In this document: piece after piece, positions 1 through 7,414 of the stretch
Numbering within the stretch: the stretch's first letter is position 1
Layout of the letters: each line of letters begins with the position of its first letter
Assembly: GCA_964555705.1 (NCBI GenBank)
Contig: CAZKTN010000027.1
Location: 1-28,477 of the forward strand
Direction: 5' to 3'
Source: ZLKRG44 sp964555705
GTDB lineage: Bacteria; Planctomycetota; Phycisphaerae; Phycisphaerales; SM1A02
Length of the DNA: 28,477 nucleotides
Notes under the pieces: generated by a model
Databases searched by the model: none
The model's input: only the letters and a program-made list of their open reading frames with translations
What the model was told of the DNA's origin: nothing
Translations under genes and position numbers: made by a program

Positions 1-1156
1 CCGATGCAAACGCCTCCGGCTCGTTGGCGCACGGGTGCACGAGCGACGCGACGAAGCCCAGGTTCTCGCCGTTGCGTGAGCCGTACCCGACGATGGTGAT
101 GGCGCCATCGTTCATCTCAGATACGCCAGTGGCGACATTGAGTGTCCATTCGGTGAGGTTGGCGCCTCGTGCCGAGAGCACCGTGGCCAGATCCTGCATG
201 CCCATCGCCGGAGTCCATGCGAATGCACGGTGCCCCGCCGTTGTGGAGCTGGACTCGCTCCATCCGATGACGAGGTCACCATCTGCGCTTGCCGTGAAGC
301 CCGCTGAGGAGTGATGGCCTGGCAGCACGCCGAGCGCCTCCATCCCCGAGCTGGCCCGCCAACGAAATGCCTGCGCGGTAGTCAGGCCGCTTCGCCCAAC
401 CACCGTGGTGCCGTCCCCGCTGACGCCAAATGCACTTGACGAAGTCCCCCCAGGCAGCACACCAAGACTCTGCATCGTGCCCGCGCTCCAGCGGAACGCG
501 CGGGTCCCGGCAGCGCTGCCTGCGCCACCCACGATGACCGCCCCGTCGTCACTGACTGCGTTGCATGAGACGGACCGTTCGCTCTCGCCAGGAAGGTCAC
601 CGATGTCCTGCATCCCGCTCGCCGCCGTCCAGCGGAACCCGCGAGACACCGCACCGTTCGAGGATCCGCCGACAAGAGTCGCACCATCCTCGCTCATGTC
701 ATTCGCGCTCGAACCTGTGCCTCCGGGCAGCACACCGAGGCTCTCGAGGCCCCCAAGCGCGGTCCAGCGAAATGCACGCCTCCCGGACCCCGATTCGCTC
801 CAACCGGCAACCACGCTGCCATCGCTGCTCACGGCAAGACCACGCGATGTGGTTCCGCCGTCAAGGACTCCCAGTCCCTGCATTCCGCCCGCCGTGAAGA
901 GAATGCCCTGGGTCTGCCCGCCAACGCTGCTCTGGCCGACCACGGTCAGTCCGTCGCCGGTGACGGACCACGCACGCGAGTCGGACCCGCCGGGCAGCAC
1001 CCCGATGCTGGTGATCGACGCTGAGGTACCCGCAGCCACGCCGTGCGCAACAGCGAGCACTGCTCCGATAGCGCACGCCGATGGCAGGAGGCTTCCGCCG
1101 CTGCTAGTGCGGACCGGTGCGGACGAAAGCGGCGCGGTGTTCGCTACGTTGTGCAA
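1..1156 (-). CDS. Secreted HAF-repeat protein (partial, 3' end beyond left edge)
   Basis: The minus-strand frame is open from a TTG start at 1156 to the left edge (385 codons seen, C-terminus missing). An AGGAG site (1164-1168) sits 7 nt before the TTG, which decides the start. After a hydrophilic stretch of about 25 residues there is a hydrophobic segment (about residues 27-42, AIGAVLAVAHGVAAG) that looks like a signal peptide, so export is likely. The rest is about seven imperfect repeats of 45-50 residues built on AFRW...G-MQ-LGVLPGG--S-A---S-DG--VVG-S, the HAF/exosortase-associated type of extracellular repeat, probably forming beta-propeller-like blades. The role is unknown; such proteins are usually cell-surface or secreted. 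The N-terminal region before the hydrophobic core is long for a signal peptide. The gene lies 112 nt downstream of the methyltransferase gene and probably has its own promoter. Confidence 0.85.
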   Translation of the reverse strand, partial: MHNVANTAPLSSAPVRTSSGGSLLPSACAIGAVLAVAHGVAAGTSASITSIGVLPGGSDSRAWSVTGDGLTVVGQSSVGGQTQGILFTAGGMQGLGVLDGGTTSRGLAVSSDGSVVAGWSESGSGRRAFRWTALGGLESLGVLPGGTGSSANDMSEDGATLVGGSSNGAVSRGFRWTAASGMQDIGDLPGESERSVSCNAVSDDGAVIVGGAGSAAGTRAFRWSAGTMQSLGVLPGGTSSSAFGVSGDGTTVVGRSGLTTAQAFRWRASSGMEALGVLPGHHSSAGFTASADGDLVIGWSESSSTTAGHRAFAWTPAMGMQDLATVLSARGANLTEWTLNVATGVSEMNDGAITIVGYGSRNGENLGFVASLVHPCANEPEAFAS

Positions 1157-1202
1157 CAGATAACTCCTGAGACCTTCGGTCAAGATGACACGGGGTGACA
1201 AT

Positions 1203-1221
1203 CCGATCAAGAGGTGATCGG
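1203..1221. other. Perfect inverted repeat upstream of the HAF-repeat gene
   Basis: CCGATCA and TGATCGG (7 bp each) flank a 5-nt spacer between the end of the methyltransferase gene (1269) and the start of the HAF-repeat gene (1156). No T run follows on either strand, so a classical intrinsic terminator is not supported. An operator for the HAF-repeat gene or a weak transcript end are both possible. Confidence 0.4.
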
Positions 1222-1268
1222 CAAGTCCATCAATTCAAAGATTGCGCGCGCGTGTGAATGTTGGGTTT

Positions 1269-2594
1269 TCATTCACGTCGGCGGCGCGCGATGAGCGCCT
1301 CGGTGCCTGTGCGGGCGGTGCGGTGCACGAGAACGGTGAATGGCGCTCCGCCGTCGGATCGAAGCGCGCGCGACCACTCGTCTGCATCGGCCACTCCGCC
1401 GCGCACCTTCACCTCAACGATCCCCGCGCCATGCTCGCGCAGCCGCGATCGCAGGTCCTCGAGTCGCGCAGGCACTGTCTCGATGATGTCCCATGTGCGC
1501 CACCACGGGGAACGGTCAACAGCTGCAAGGTCGCATCCTTCAGCATCGGTGCAGAGCCCAAGCCCCGGATGGACCTCCGCTAAACCGACTGCACACGCAG
1601 CATCCGGGAGAAGTCCGCTGCGCTCAAGCGACGGGTCGGGCTCGGCCACAATGCGGCTCCACGATGGCGCGCACGGCCAGCTCGGATCGCCCCGACCTGA
1701 CGTCCATGTGCTGCGCCCGGCAATCTCAAGAGCGACTCCCCCGGGCCGCAGCAGCACCGCACGCGCCGAATCGACAGCGCGTGCGCTGGCTGCTTCAACG
1801 GATGCCAGCGCGCCTGTGCACAGCACCGCCTGCGTGAGCGTTCCTGCACGCGAGAGCACCACGAGTTCGCTCCCGGCAGGCCGAGCATCGTGCGGCACGT
1901 CGGTGCCGGGCCCAAGCTTGACCATCACGCCCGCATGGTGCGCGAGTAGTTCCTCCATCACCTCGGGACCGGGTTCGAGCGCATCCCATCCGTGCCGGCG
2001 CGCGCCCGTCGACTCCTCCCTCCGCGAGGGGTCGATGTGCGCCAGCGGGGCATCGGATCGCCACGTGCGCACATCAGCCGTGTGCACCGTGGCGCGCGCG
2101 TTTCGCTGGGCCATCCATGCGCGCTCCGCACGCAGGTCCACTCCTTCCGCGCGGCCATCAAGCGCGAGCGCGAAGTGCGCGAGGTCAGCGCCCGTGCCGC
2201 AGCAGTAGTCGACAAGGAGCGGGTGTGCGCGGGTGGTGCTTGGGCCCGCGTCGGCGGAACTGAAGTCGACCGCCGGCATGTCCCCACCTCGCAGCGCCGC
2301 CGCTGCAGCCGCAACCCGCTGCGCCTTCCACTGCGCGGAAAGGTCGTCGCTCGCCTGAGCGGCGCCCGCACGGTCGCACCAGAAGGCATCGGCTGACGCG
2401 ATGCGCCCGCGAAGTGACGCACGTGCCGTCGCAAGCTCGATCGCCGCAGAAACGAGTGCCGTATCCGCACCCTTTCGCCACCGAGCGACGTCGGCAGGGG
2501 TCACCGGGTGATCGTCGAGCGACTTGGCGACCGCATCGACCAGTCGTGCGCCAGCAGGCTCCGCAAGCTGCTCCAGCTGCTCCAGCGTGATCAT
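1269..2594 (-). CDS. THUMP-like class I SAM-dependent methyltransferase
   Basis: The 441-residue protein has a Rossmann SAM-binding motif I, LLVDYCCGTGADL (about residues 126-138), followed by an acidic strand end GVDL (151-154). The motif HIDPSRR (187-192) takes the place of the catalytic-loop motif in this family. An alpha-helical N-terminal region (1-110) precedes the catalytic domain, and the C-terminal part (about 370-435, with the strand IVEVKVRGG) fits the THUMP-like fold known from this methyltransferase family, which suggests an RNA substrate. The substrate is not known. The start is 29 nt after the RNase HII-like gene, so the two are probably co-transcribed; no good ribosome-binding site is visible. 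A role in rRNA or tRNA modification is inferred from the fold and from the divergent neighbour mnmA. Confidence 0.8.
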   Translation of the reverse strand: MITLEQLEQLAEPAGARLVDAVAKSLDDHPVTPADVARWRKGADTALVSAAIELATARASLRGRIASADAFWCDRAGAAQASDDLSAQWKAQRVAAAAAALRGGDMPAVDFSSADAGPSTTRAHPLLVDYCCGTGADLAHFALALDGRAEGVDLRAERAWMAQRNARATVHTADVRTWRSDAPLAHIDPSRREESTGARRHGWDALEPGPEVMEELLAHHAGVMVKLGPGTDVPHDARPAGSELVVLSRAGTLTQAVLCTGALASVEAASARAVDSARAVLLRPGGVALEIAGRSTWTSGRGDPSWPCAPSWSRIVAEPDPSLERSGLLPDAACAVGLAEVHPGLGLCTDAEGCDLAAVDRSPWWRTWDIIETVPARLEDLRSRLREHGAGIVEVKVRGGVADADEWSRALRSDGGAPFTVLVHRTARTGTEALIARRRRE

Positions 2595-2623
2595 CCAGCG
2601 TTCCGCGGGCTGGAGACCATGCT

Positions 2624-3613
2624 CTAGATCGCCCTCACGAGCTGCGATCGGTCGACGCCGAGCGCAATCAGCTGCGGCTCCACCTGGGACAGGAACCGGC
2701 GCCCGTCGGTGACATAGCCCGCGGTTGGCGCTACCTCCGGTGCGAGCCGCGCAAAGAAGCGGTTGAGCCGGGCCATGCGCAGCTCGCGCACGTACTTGGC
2801 GGTCATCGACGCAAGCGCGATGGGCAGATGCCGCTCCTCGCCGCCCACCTCGAATGACGCAACGACGGTGCGCCCGTCGCGCTCGAAGCGGTACTCGGAG
2901 CGCGACTCGTCCTCGTGGAGGATCGCAAGTCGCGTGCCGCTAAAGCACCGGCGAAGGTCGTCGGCGTAGCGCATCCGTCCGCCCTGGCGGTCGAAGGACA
3001 GGCGCGCGAGCGCGGATGGATGGCTCTCGAGGAGAGCGGCCGCCATGGCCGCCGCACGGGCAAAGGGGATGCTCGGCTTGGTCAGCCCGCGGCGCGCGTC
3101 GGCATTGAGCTGCGCGGGCGTGATCGCGGTGCACATGAGCGCGGCAAGCCTGATGCCGGCAGCCGCGCACGTGCGGCGGAGCATGCCTGCCGCAACTGCA
3201 ATGTCGTCGCCCGAGCATGCGCAGGGGAGGGGAACGCCGTCAGCCTCGCATGGCGGGGCACTGGACCCATCGCCTGCCGCGTCCTCCACATGGTGCACCG
3301 CTGCGTCAAGCGCATCCTCATCGAATGGTGCGGTGCCGTGGAGCGCCGTGACGGCCGCGAGCACTCCCCGCTCGATCGCATGAAGCGGGTGAATCCGCGC
3401 ATCGCGCGTGCCCTTGAGCGCCTTGCTGTCCGCGATCGCCACCCGCCCGCGACGGTCCTTGCGGGTGCGGCACACGCCTTTCGAGAGGGCCTTCCAGAGG
3501 TCAGGCGGCTGAGCAGGATCCCCATCCGGAACAAGCCATGCCGATGCCGCCACGCACATCGGTCCGAGCAGGGGGCCGTAGCCCGCCTCGTCGAATCCTG
3601 CGTAGAGCATCAT
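2624..3613 (-). CDS. Ribonuclease HII-like protein with large insertion
   Basis: This 329-residue protein begins with YAGFDEAGYGPLLGP, a clear variant of the RNase HII start (GxDEAGRGPLAGP), giving the first two acidic residues D8 and E9. DSKALK (62-67) matches the next family motif. LSFDRQGGR (D208) sits where the third catalytic aspartate is expected, and IALASMTAKYVREL (265-278) matches the AASIxAKVTRD helix. By this alignment the fourth acidic residue is E259 instead of aspartate. Family members are usually 200-260 residues; here about 70-80 extra residues lie around 105-180, rich in Cys and Ala. It would be expected to cut RNA in RNA/DNA hybrids, but activity is uncertain. I start at the ATG ATG pair where homology begins; a longer frame upstream to 3760 is low-complexity Pro/Arg and unlikely to be coding. 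It is divergent from mnmA. Confidence 0.78.
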   Translation of the reverse strand: MMLYAGFDEAGYGPLLGPMCVAASAWLVPDGDPAQPPDLWKALSKGVCRTRKDRRGRVAIADSKALKGTRDARIHPLHAIERGVLAAVTALHGTAPFDEDALDAAVHHVEDAAGDGSSAPPCEADGVPLPCACSGDDIAVAAGMLRRTCAAAGIRLAALMCTAITPAQLNADARRGLTKPSIPFARAAAMAAALLESHPSALARLSFDRQGGRMRYADDLRRCFSGTRLAILHEDESRSEYRFERDGRTVVASFEVGGEERHLPIALASMTAKYVRELRMARLNRFFARLAPEVAPTAGYVTDGRRFLSQVEPQLIALGVDRSQLVRAI

Positions 3614-3770
3614 CGTGCGGATTGTGGCACGGCAGCGCGTGCCTGTCGATGGCGGCCGTGTGGGCGGGCAGGGCGACGCGGCATCGGGATCGCGCGTAGG
3701 CGTCAGCGGCAAGCAGCCGCGGGACGGGGTGCGAGTCGCCACGGCATCGGGGTCGTGCACCTCCCGTTCC

Positions 3771-3776
3771 TAGACT
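3771..3776 (+). promoter_or_regulatory. -10-like box TAGACT before mnmA
   Basis: TAGACT ends exactly 6 nt before the mnmA ATG, and no Shine-Dalgarno site is present. Transcription would start at or next to the start codon, giving a leaderless mRNA. The same hexamer at the same distance precedes the gene at 27433. No convincing -35 box is seen. Confidence 0.5.
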
Positions 3777-3782
3777 GCATCA

Positions 3783-4982
3783 ATGGGTGCCGCACGGCGC
3801 AAGATCCTCGTCGCGATGTCCGGCGGCGTCGACTCCTCAGTCGCCGCCGCGCTGCTGGCGCGCGAAGGCCATGAGGTCATCGGGTGCTTCATGCGCCACG
3901 GTGGAGAGGAGGGCATCTCCACGGCGGGTGACGCGGGCGCATCCTGCCAGTCAGGTGCCGCAACGCACGAACGAGGGGCCGCATGCGGCACGCGCACGAC
4001 ATCGCTTCCGGTGATCGATCCGGTGCGGCTGTCCTCGCGCGGATGCTGCTCGGTGGAGGATGCGCAGGACGCGCGCCTCGTCGCGGCACACCTCGGCGTG
4101 AAGTTCTACGTGGTCAACTTCCGCGACGACTTCCGGCGCATCATCGACTACTTCGTCGACGAGTACCGGGCGGGCCGCACGCCCAACCCCTGCATCCGCT
4201 GCAACGACTGGATCAAGTTCGGCAAGCTCGCCGGCTACGCGGACATGCTCGGCTGCGACTCGGTCGCCACCGGCCACTACGCTCGGATGATCGCGGTGGA
4301 CGGCACCGCTCGCCTGCACCGCGGCGTCGACTCAGCGAAGGACCAGTCCTATGTGCTCTTCGGGGTCGACCCGGACATGCGCGCGCGCATGGAGCTTCCG
4401 GTCGGCGCGCTGCCGAAGGACCGTGTGCGCGAGCTCGCAGGCGAGTTCGGCCTCCCGGTGCAGCACAAGCCCGACTCGCAGGACATCTGCTTCGTGCCCG
4501 ACGGCGACTACGCGTCATTCGTGGAGCGCCAGGACCGTTCGATTGCGAACCCCGGACCCTTCGTCGACCGCGACGGCAACGTGCTCGGCACGCATGAGGG
4601 GCACCATCGATACACGGTGGGGCAGCGCCGCGGCATCCGCATCGCCGACCGCGAGCCGTGGTACGTGGTGGCGAAGGACCCGTCATCTAACTCAGTGACG
4701 CTCGGGCGCGAGGCAGACCTTCTTGCCCACGGATGCGTGGCCGACGGCGCGGTCTGGCACGCGGAGGCATGCGATGGGTGGACCGACTGCACGGCGCAGG
4801 TGCGCGCGCACGGGGAGGCGCTGCCCGCGCGGATCCGGAGCGCACGTGGTAGCGGTGCGCCGTCGGCGGCGATCGACGTGGAGTTCACCGTACCCCAGCG
4901 CGCCGTCGCGCGTGGGCAGGCCGTGGTCTGCTACGAAGGTGACCGCGTGCTTTGCGGCGGATGGATCAGCAGCGTGCGCTGA
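3783..4982 (+). CDS. mnmA: tRNA-specific 2-thiouridylase MnmA
   Basis: MnmA adenylates and thiolates U34 of tRNAs for Lys, Glu and Gln in the cytoplasm. The 399-residue protein has the PP-loop MSGGVDSSVAAALL (residues 12-25) that binds ATP. NPCIRCNDWIKF holds the catalytic cysteine (C140), and SQDICFVPDGDY holds the persulfide-carrying cysteine (C236). The C-terminal part contains HHRYTVGQRRGI and the final beta-barrel that contacts the tRNA. Between the PP-loop domain and CCSVEDAQDAR there is an insertion of about 45 residues (about 40-85), Gly/Ala/Thr-rich with three extra cysteines, absent from E. coli MnmA (about 368 residues). The ATG has no ribosome-binding site but a TAGACT box 6 nt upstream. 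The gene is convergent with terC. Confidence 0.96.
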   Translation: MGAARRKILVAMSGGVDSSVAAALLAREGHEVIGCFMRHGGEEGISTAGDAGASCQSGAATHERGAACGTRTTSLPVIDPVRLSSRGCCSVEDAQDARLVAAHLGVKFYVVNFRDDFRRIIDYFVDEYRAGRTPNPCIRCNDWIKFGKLAGYADMLGCDSVATGHYARMIAVDGTARLHRGVDSAKDQSYVLFGVDPDMRARMELPVGALPKDRVRELAGEFGLPVQHKPDSQDICFVPDGDYASFVERQDRSIANPGPFVDRDGNVLGTHEGHHRYTVGQRRGIRIADREPWYVVAKDPSSNSVTLGREADLLAHGCVADGAVWHAEACDGWTDCTAQVRAHGEALPARIRSARGSGAPSAAIDVEFTVPQRAVARGQAVVCYEGDRVLCGGWISSVR

Positions 4983-4984
4983 TC

Positions 4985-5000
4985 CGACGGGGGACCGTCG
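4985..5000 (+). terminator. Short hairpin after mnmA
   Basis: A 6-bp perfect stem (CGACGG / CCGTCG) with a GGGA loop begins 3 nt after the mnmA stop, in the 60-nt space between the convergent genes mnmA and terC. It lacks a T tract, so it is only a weak terminator candidate. Confidence 0.3.
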
Positions 5001-5042
5001 CTCGTGCGCGCCTGGATTGCATTCCCGCGGCGTTGCGCCGAC

Positions 5043-6158
5043 TTACCCGGCCTTTACCGGATGCGCGTGCCGCTTCGGGAACACGACGCTCAGGATCATG
5101 CTGCCCGCGATCACCGTCACGATGAAGGTCAGCGACCAGCCGATCGGGAAATGGCCCTCCCAGCTCGCGGGGTACCAGCTCGGCGGCATCGTCATCTTGA
5201 TGCCCACGAAGGTGAGCACGATGCCGAGGCCGTACTTGAGAAGGTGGAACTTGTCGGCAGCGCCGGCGAGCAGGAAGTAGAGGCTGCGAAGGCCGAGGAT
5301 CGCGAAGGTGTTGCTCGTGAAGACGATGAACGGCTCCTTCGTGATGGCGAAGATCGCAGGCACGCTGTCCACGGCGAAGATGATGTCGCTCACCTCGATC
5401 ATCGCGAGCGCCACGAAGAGGGGGGTGCCTACCCAGCGCAGGGCCCTCTTGCCGCCGGTGGCGGCATCTGCGACCTCCTCCTTCACGAAGAAGCGCTGCC
5501 CGTGAAACTGCGGCGTGAGCGGGATCCACCGGCGCAGCAGCTTGAGCACCGGGTTCTTCTCGGGGTCCTGCTCGCGCTCGGCCGCGAACATGATCTTGAG
5601 GCCGGTGAAGATCAGGAACACGCCAAAGACGATGACCACCCACTTGTACTGGATCAGTGCGGCACCGATCGCGATGAAGATCGCCCGGAACACAAGCGCA
5701 CCGAGGATGCCGTAGAAGAGGACGCGGTGCTGGAGCTGCGGCGGGATCGCGAAGAACCCGAAGATCACGACGAACACGAACATGTTGTCGACAGAGAGGC
5801 TCTGCTCGACGATGTAGCCCGTGAGGAACTGCAGCGCGATCGTGTTTGCGGCCTCCGCCGCGGACCCGTAGCCCGCCGCCAGCACCGACGGCAGCCGGTC
5901 ATCCTGCGGAAAACGGTCATGGCAGTACCACCAGAGCACGCCGCAGAACACCATCGCAAGCGACATCCAGATGCACACCCACATCGTCGCCTCGCGCATC
6001 GACACCGCATGCGGGGTCTTGTGGAAGATGCCGAGGTCCATCGCCAGCAGCACCAGCACGAAGAACACAAAACCCACGTAGACAGGCCAGTAGTCGGCGA
6101 AGGGGAACAGCAGCTGCTGGGTCGCGAGCAGGGTCGACTGAAGCGAGGACGGATCCAT
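5043..6158 (-). CDS. TerC/Alx family integral membrane protein
   Basis: A 371-residue, very hydrophobic protein with about eight or nine membrane segments. The family hallmark SLSVDNMFVFVVIFGFFAIP follows residue 105, and a second acidic membrane motif (ALAMIEVSDIIFAVDSVPAI) lies at about 245-265; these paired Asp/Glu segments are typical of TerC/Alx proteins, linked to tellurite resistance and in recent work to Mn2+ or Ca2+ export. A charged cytoplasmic loop with EREQDPEKNP separates the two halves. I start at the ATG at 6158; further upstream codons would read into the fbaB promoter region and are Arg-rich. It is divergent from fbaB with 85 nt between the starts and convergent with mnmA. 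Metal-ion handling is the likely role; the ion cannot be told from sequence. Confidence 0.9.
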   Translation of the reverse strand: MDPSSLQSTLLATQQLLFPFADYWPVYVGFVFFVLVLLAMDLGIFHKTPHAVSMREATMWVCIWMSLAMVFCGVLWWYCHDRFPQDDRLPSVLAAGYGSAAEAANTIALQFLTGYIVEQSLSVDNMFVFVVIFGFFAIPPQLQHRVLFYGILGALVFRAIFIAIGAALIQYKWVVIVFGVFLIFTGLKIMFAAEREQDPEKNPVLKLLRRWIPLTPQFHGQRFFVKEEVADAATGGKRALRWVGTPLFVALAMIEVSDIIFAVDSVPAIFAITKEPFIVFTSNTFAILGLRSLYFLLAGAADKFHLLKYGLGIVLTFVGIKMTMPPSWYPASWEGHFPIGWSLTFIVTVIAGSMILSVVFPKRHAHPVKAG

Positions 6159-6197
6159 GTCGGCGCGCACGCTACCCGAGCGCAGCGAGCGCATGGG

Positions 6198-6235
6198 TAG
6201 GATCCACCGGTGCGATCGCGCACCATCCCGAGGAG
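6198..6235 (+). promoter_or_regulatory. -10 box and ribosome-binding site for fbaB
   Basis: TAGGAT (6198-6203) is a good -10 candidate. AGGAG (6231-6235) lies 8 nt before the ATG at 6244. The expected 5' leader is about 34 nt, so fbaB belongs to the leadered group with a Shine-Dalgarno site, unlike mnmA or gpsA. Confidence 0.45.
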
Positions 6236-6243
6236 CCACAGAC

Positions 6244-7344
6244 ATGACCACCGCACCCGCCCGACCCGCCGCAACCGCCACTTCGAGCACTGTCGAGACC
6301 TACCTTGGCGACGAGGCGGCATCGCTCCTCTCGTACGCCGCCAAGGTTTCCAAGTCGATGCTTCAGCATCCGGGTCCGGACGTCATCGACCGCGTGTGGG
6401 TCAAGTCCGACCGGAATCCGCAGGTGCTGCGCAGCCTCTCCGCCATGCTCAACCATGGGCGCCTCGCGGGCACCGGGTACATGTCGATCCTGCCTGTCGA
6501 CCAGGGCATCGAGCACTCCGCAGGCGCAAGCTTCGCGAAGAACCCGATCTACTTCGATGGCGAGAACATCGTGAAGCTGGCGATCGAGGGCGGCTGCAAC
6601 GCGGTGGCCACGACCTTTGGGGTGCTCGGCAGCGTCTCGCGCGCCTACGCGCACCGGATCCCGTTCCTGGTGAAGCTGAACCACAACGAGCTGCTCACCT
6701 ACCCGAACAAGTTCGACCAGATCATGTTCGGGTCGGTGCGGGAGGCATGGAACCTCGGTGCGACCGCCGTCGGCGCGACCATCTACTTCGGCTCGGACAA
6801 CGCCGACCGGCAGATCGTGGAGGTCGCCAAGGCCTTCCATGAGGCGCACGAGCTCGGCATGGCGACCGTGCTCTGGTGCTACCTGCGCAACAACGCCTTC
6901 AAGAAGGACGGCAAGGACTTCCACGTGTCGGCTGACCTCACGGGTCAGGCCAACCACCTTGGCGTCACGATCGAGGCCGACATCATCAAGCAGAAGCTGC
7001 CTGAGCTCAATGGCGGCTTCCAGGCCCTCAACATGGGCGGCTCGAGCTACGGAAAGTTCGATACCCGCATCTACAGCGACCTGTGCAGCGATCACCCGAT
7101 CGACCTCTGCCGGTACCAGGTGCTCAACTGCTACTGCGGGCGCTCAGGCCTGATCAACTCTGGCGGCGCCAGCGGCTCCAACGACTTCCATGAGGCTGTA
7201 CGCACGGCCGTAATCAACAAGCGTGCCGGCGGCATGGGACTCATCTCGGGCCGCAAGGCGTTCCAGAGGCCGATGGCCGAGGGCATCAAGCTCCTCAACG
7301 CCATCCAGGACGTGTACCTCGATCCGCGCGTGACGATCGCGTAA
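6244..7344 (+). CDS. fbaB: Class I fructose-bisphosphate aldolase (FbaB/DhnA type)
   Basis: Cleaves fructose 1,6-bisphosphate to dihydroxyacetone phosphate and glyceraldehyde 3-phosphate, or runs in reverse in gluconeogenesis, through a Schiff base. The 366-residue protein follows E. coli FbaB closely along its length: GTGYMSILPVDQGIEHSAGA (77-96), RIPFLVKLNHNELLTYPN (138-155), AVGATIYFGS (175-184), HVSADLTGQANH (227-238) and INKRAGGMGLISGRKAF near the end. The lysine in ADIIKQK (K249) is at the expected Schiff-base position of the DhnA group. The start is fixed by an AGGAG site 8 nt upstream; a longer frame to 6157 has no homology. The N-terminal 17 residues are Ala/Thr/Pro-rich and probably disordered. 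It is divergent from terC. Confidence 0.96.
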   Translation: MTTAPARPAATATSSTVETYLGDEAASLLSYAAKVSKSMLQHPGPDVIDRVWVKSDRNPQVLRSLSAMLNHGRLAGTGYMSILPVDQGIEHSAGASFAKNPIYFDGENIVKLAIEGGCNAVATTFGVLGSVSRAYAHRIPFLVKLNHNELLTYPNKFDQIMFGSVREAWNLGATAVGATIYFGSDNADRQIVEVAKAFHEAHELGMATVLWCYLRNNAFKKDGKDFHVSADLTGQANHLGVTIEADIIKQKLPELNGGFQALNMGGSSYGKFDTRIYSDLCSDHPIDLCRYQVLNCYCGRSGLINSGGASGSNDFHEAVRTAVINKRAGGMGLISGRKAFQRPMAEGIKLLNAIQDVYLDPRVTIA

Positions 7345-7350
7345 GTGACC

Positions 7351-7377
7351 CACGCCGACGCACGCTCTCGCGGCGTG
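7351..7377. terminator. Hairpin between convergent fbaB and metal ATPase genes
   Basis: CACGCCG (7351-7357) pairs perfectly with CGGCGTG (7371-7377) across a 13-nt loop, 6 nt after the fbaB stop and within the 70-nt gap to the convergent ATPase gene. No T run follows; it may serve as a GC-rich bidirectional transcript end. Confidence 0.35.
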
Positions 7378-7414
7378 CCGCGCGCGTGGAGCCGGGACGT
7401 CGTCTGTGGGGCAG

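Noticed and set aside
405..1163. A 252-codon plus-strand ORF with regular Pro/Thr/Ser repeats.
   Set aside because: It is the antisense shadow of the HAF-repeat gene on the minus strand, which has a signal peptide, family repeats and a ribosome-binding site.
3614..3782. An N-terminal extension of the RNase HII-like protein reaching to 3760.
   Set aside because: The added residues are Pro/Arg-rich without homology and would cover the divergent mnmA promoter; the family start (YAGFDEAG) follows the ATG pair at 3608-3613.
5004..6200. A 398-codon plus-strand ORF rich in Glu, Asp, His and Arg.
   Set aside because: It is antisense to the membrane protein TerC; the composition is that of complementary hydrophobic codons in GC-rich DNA.
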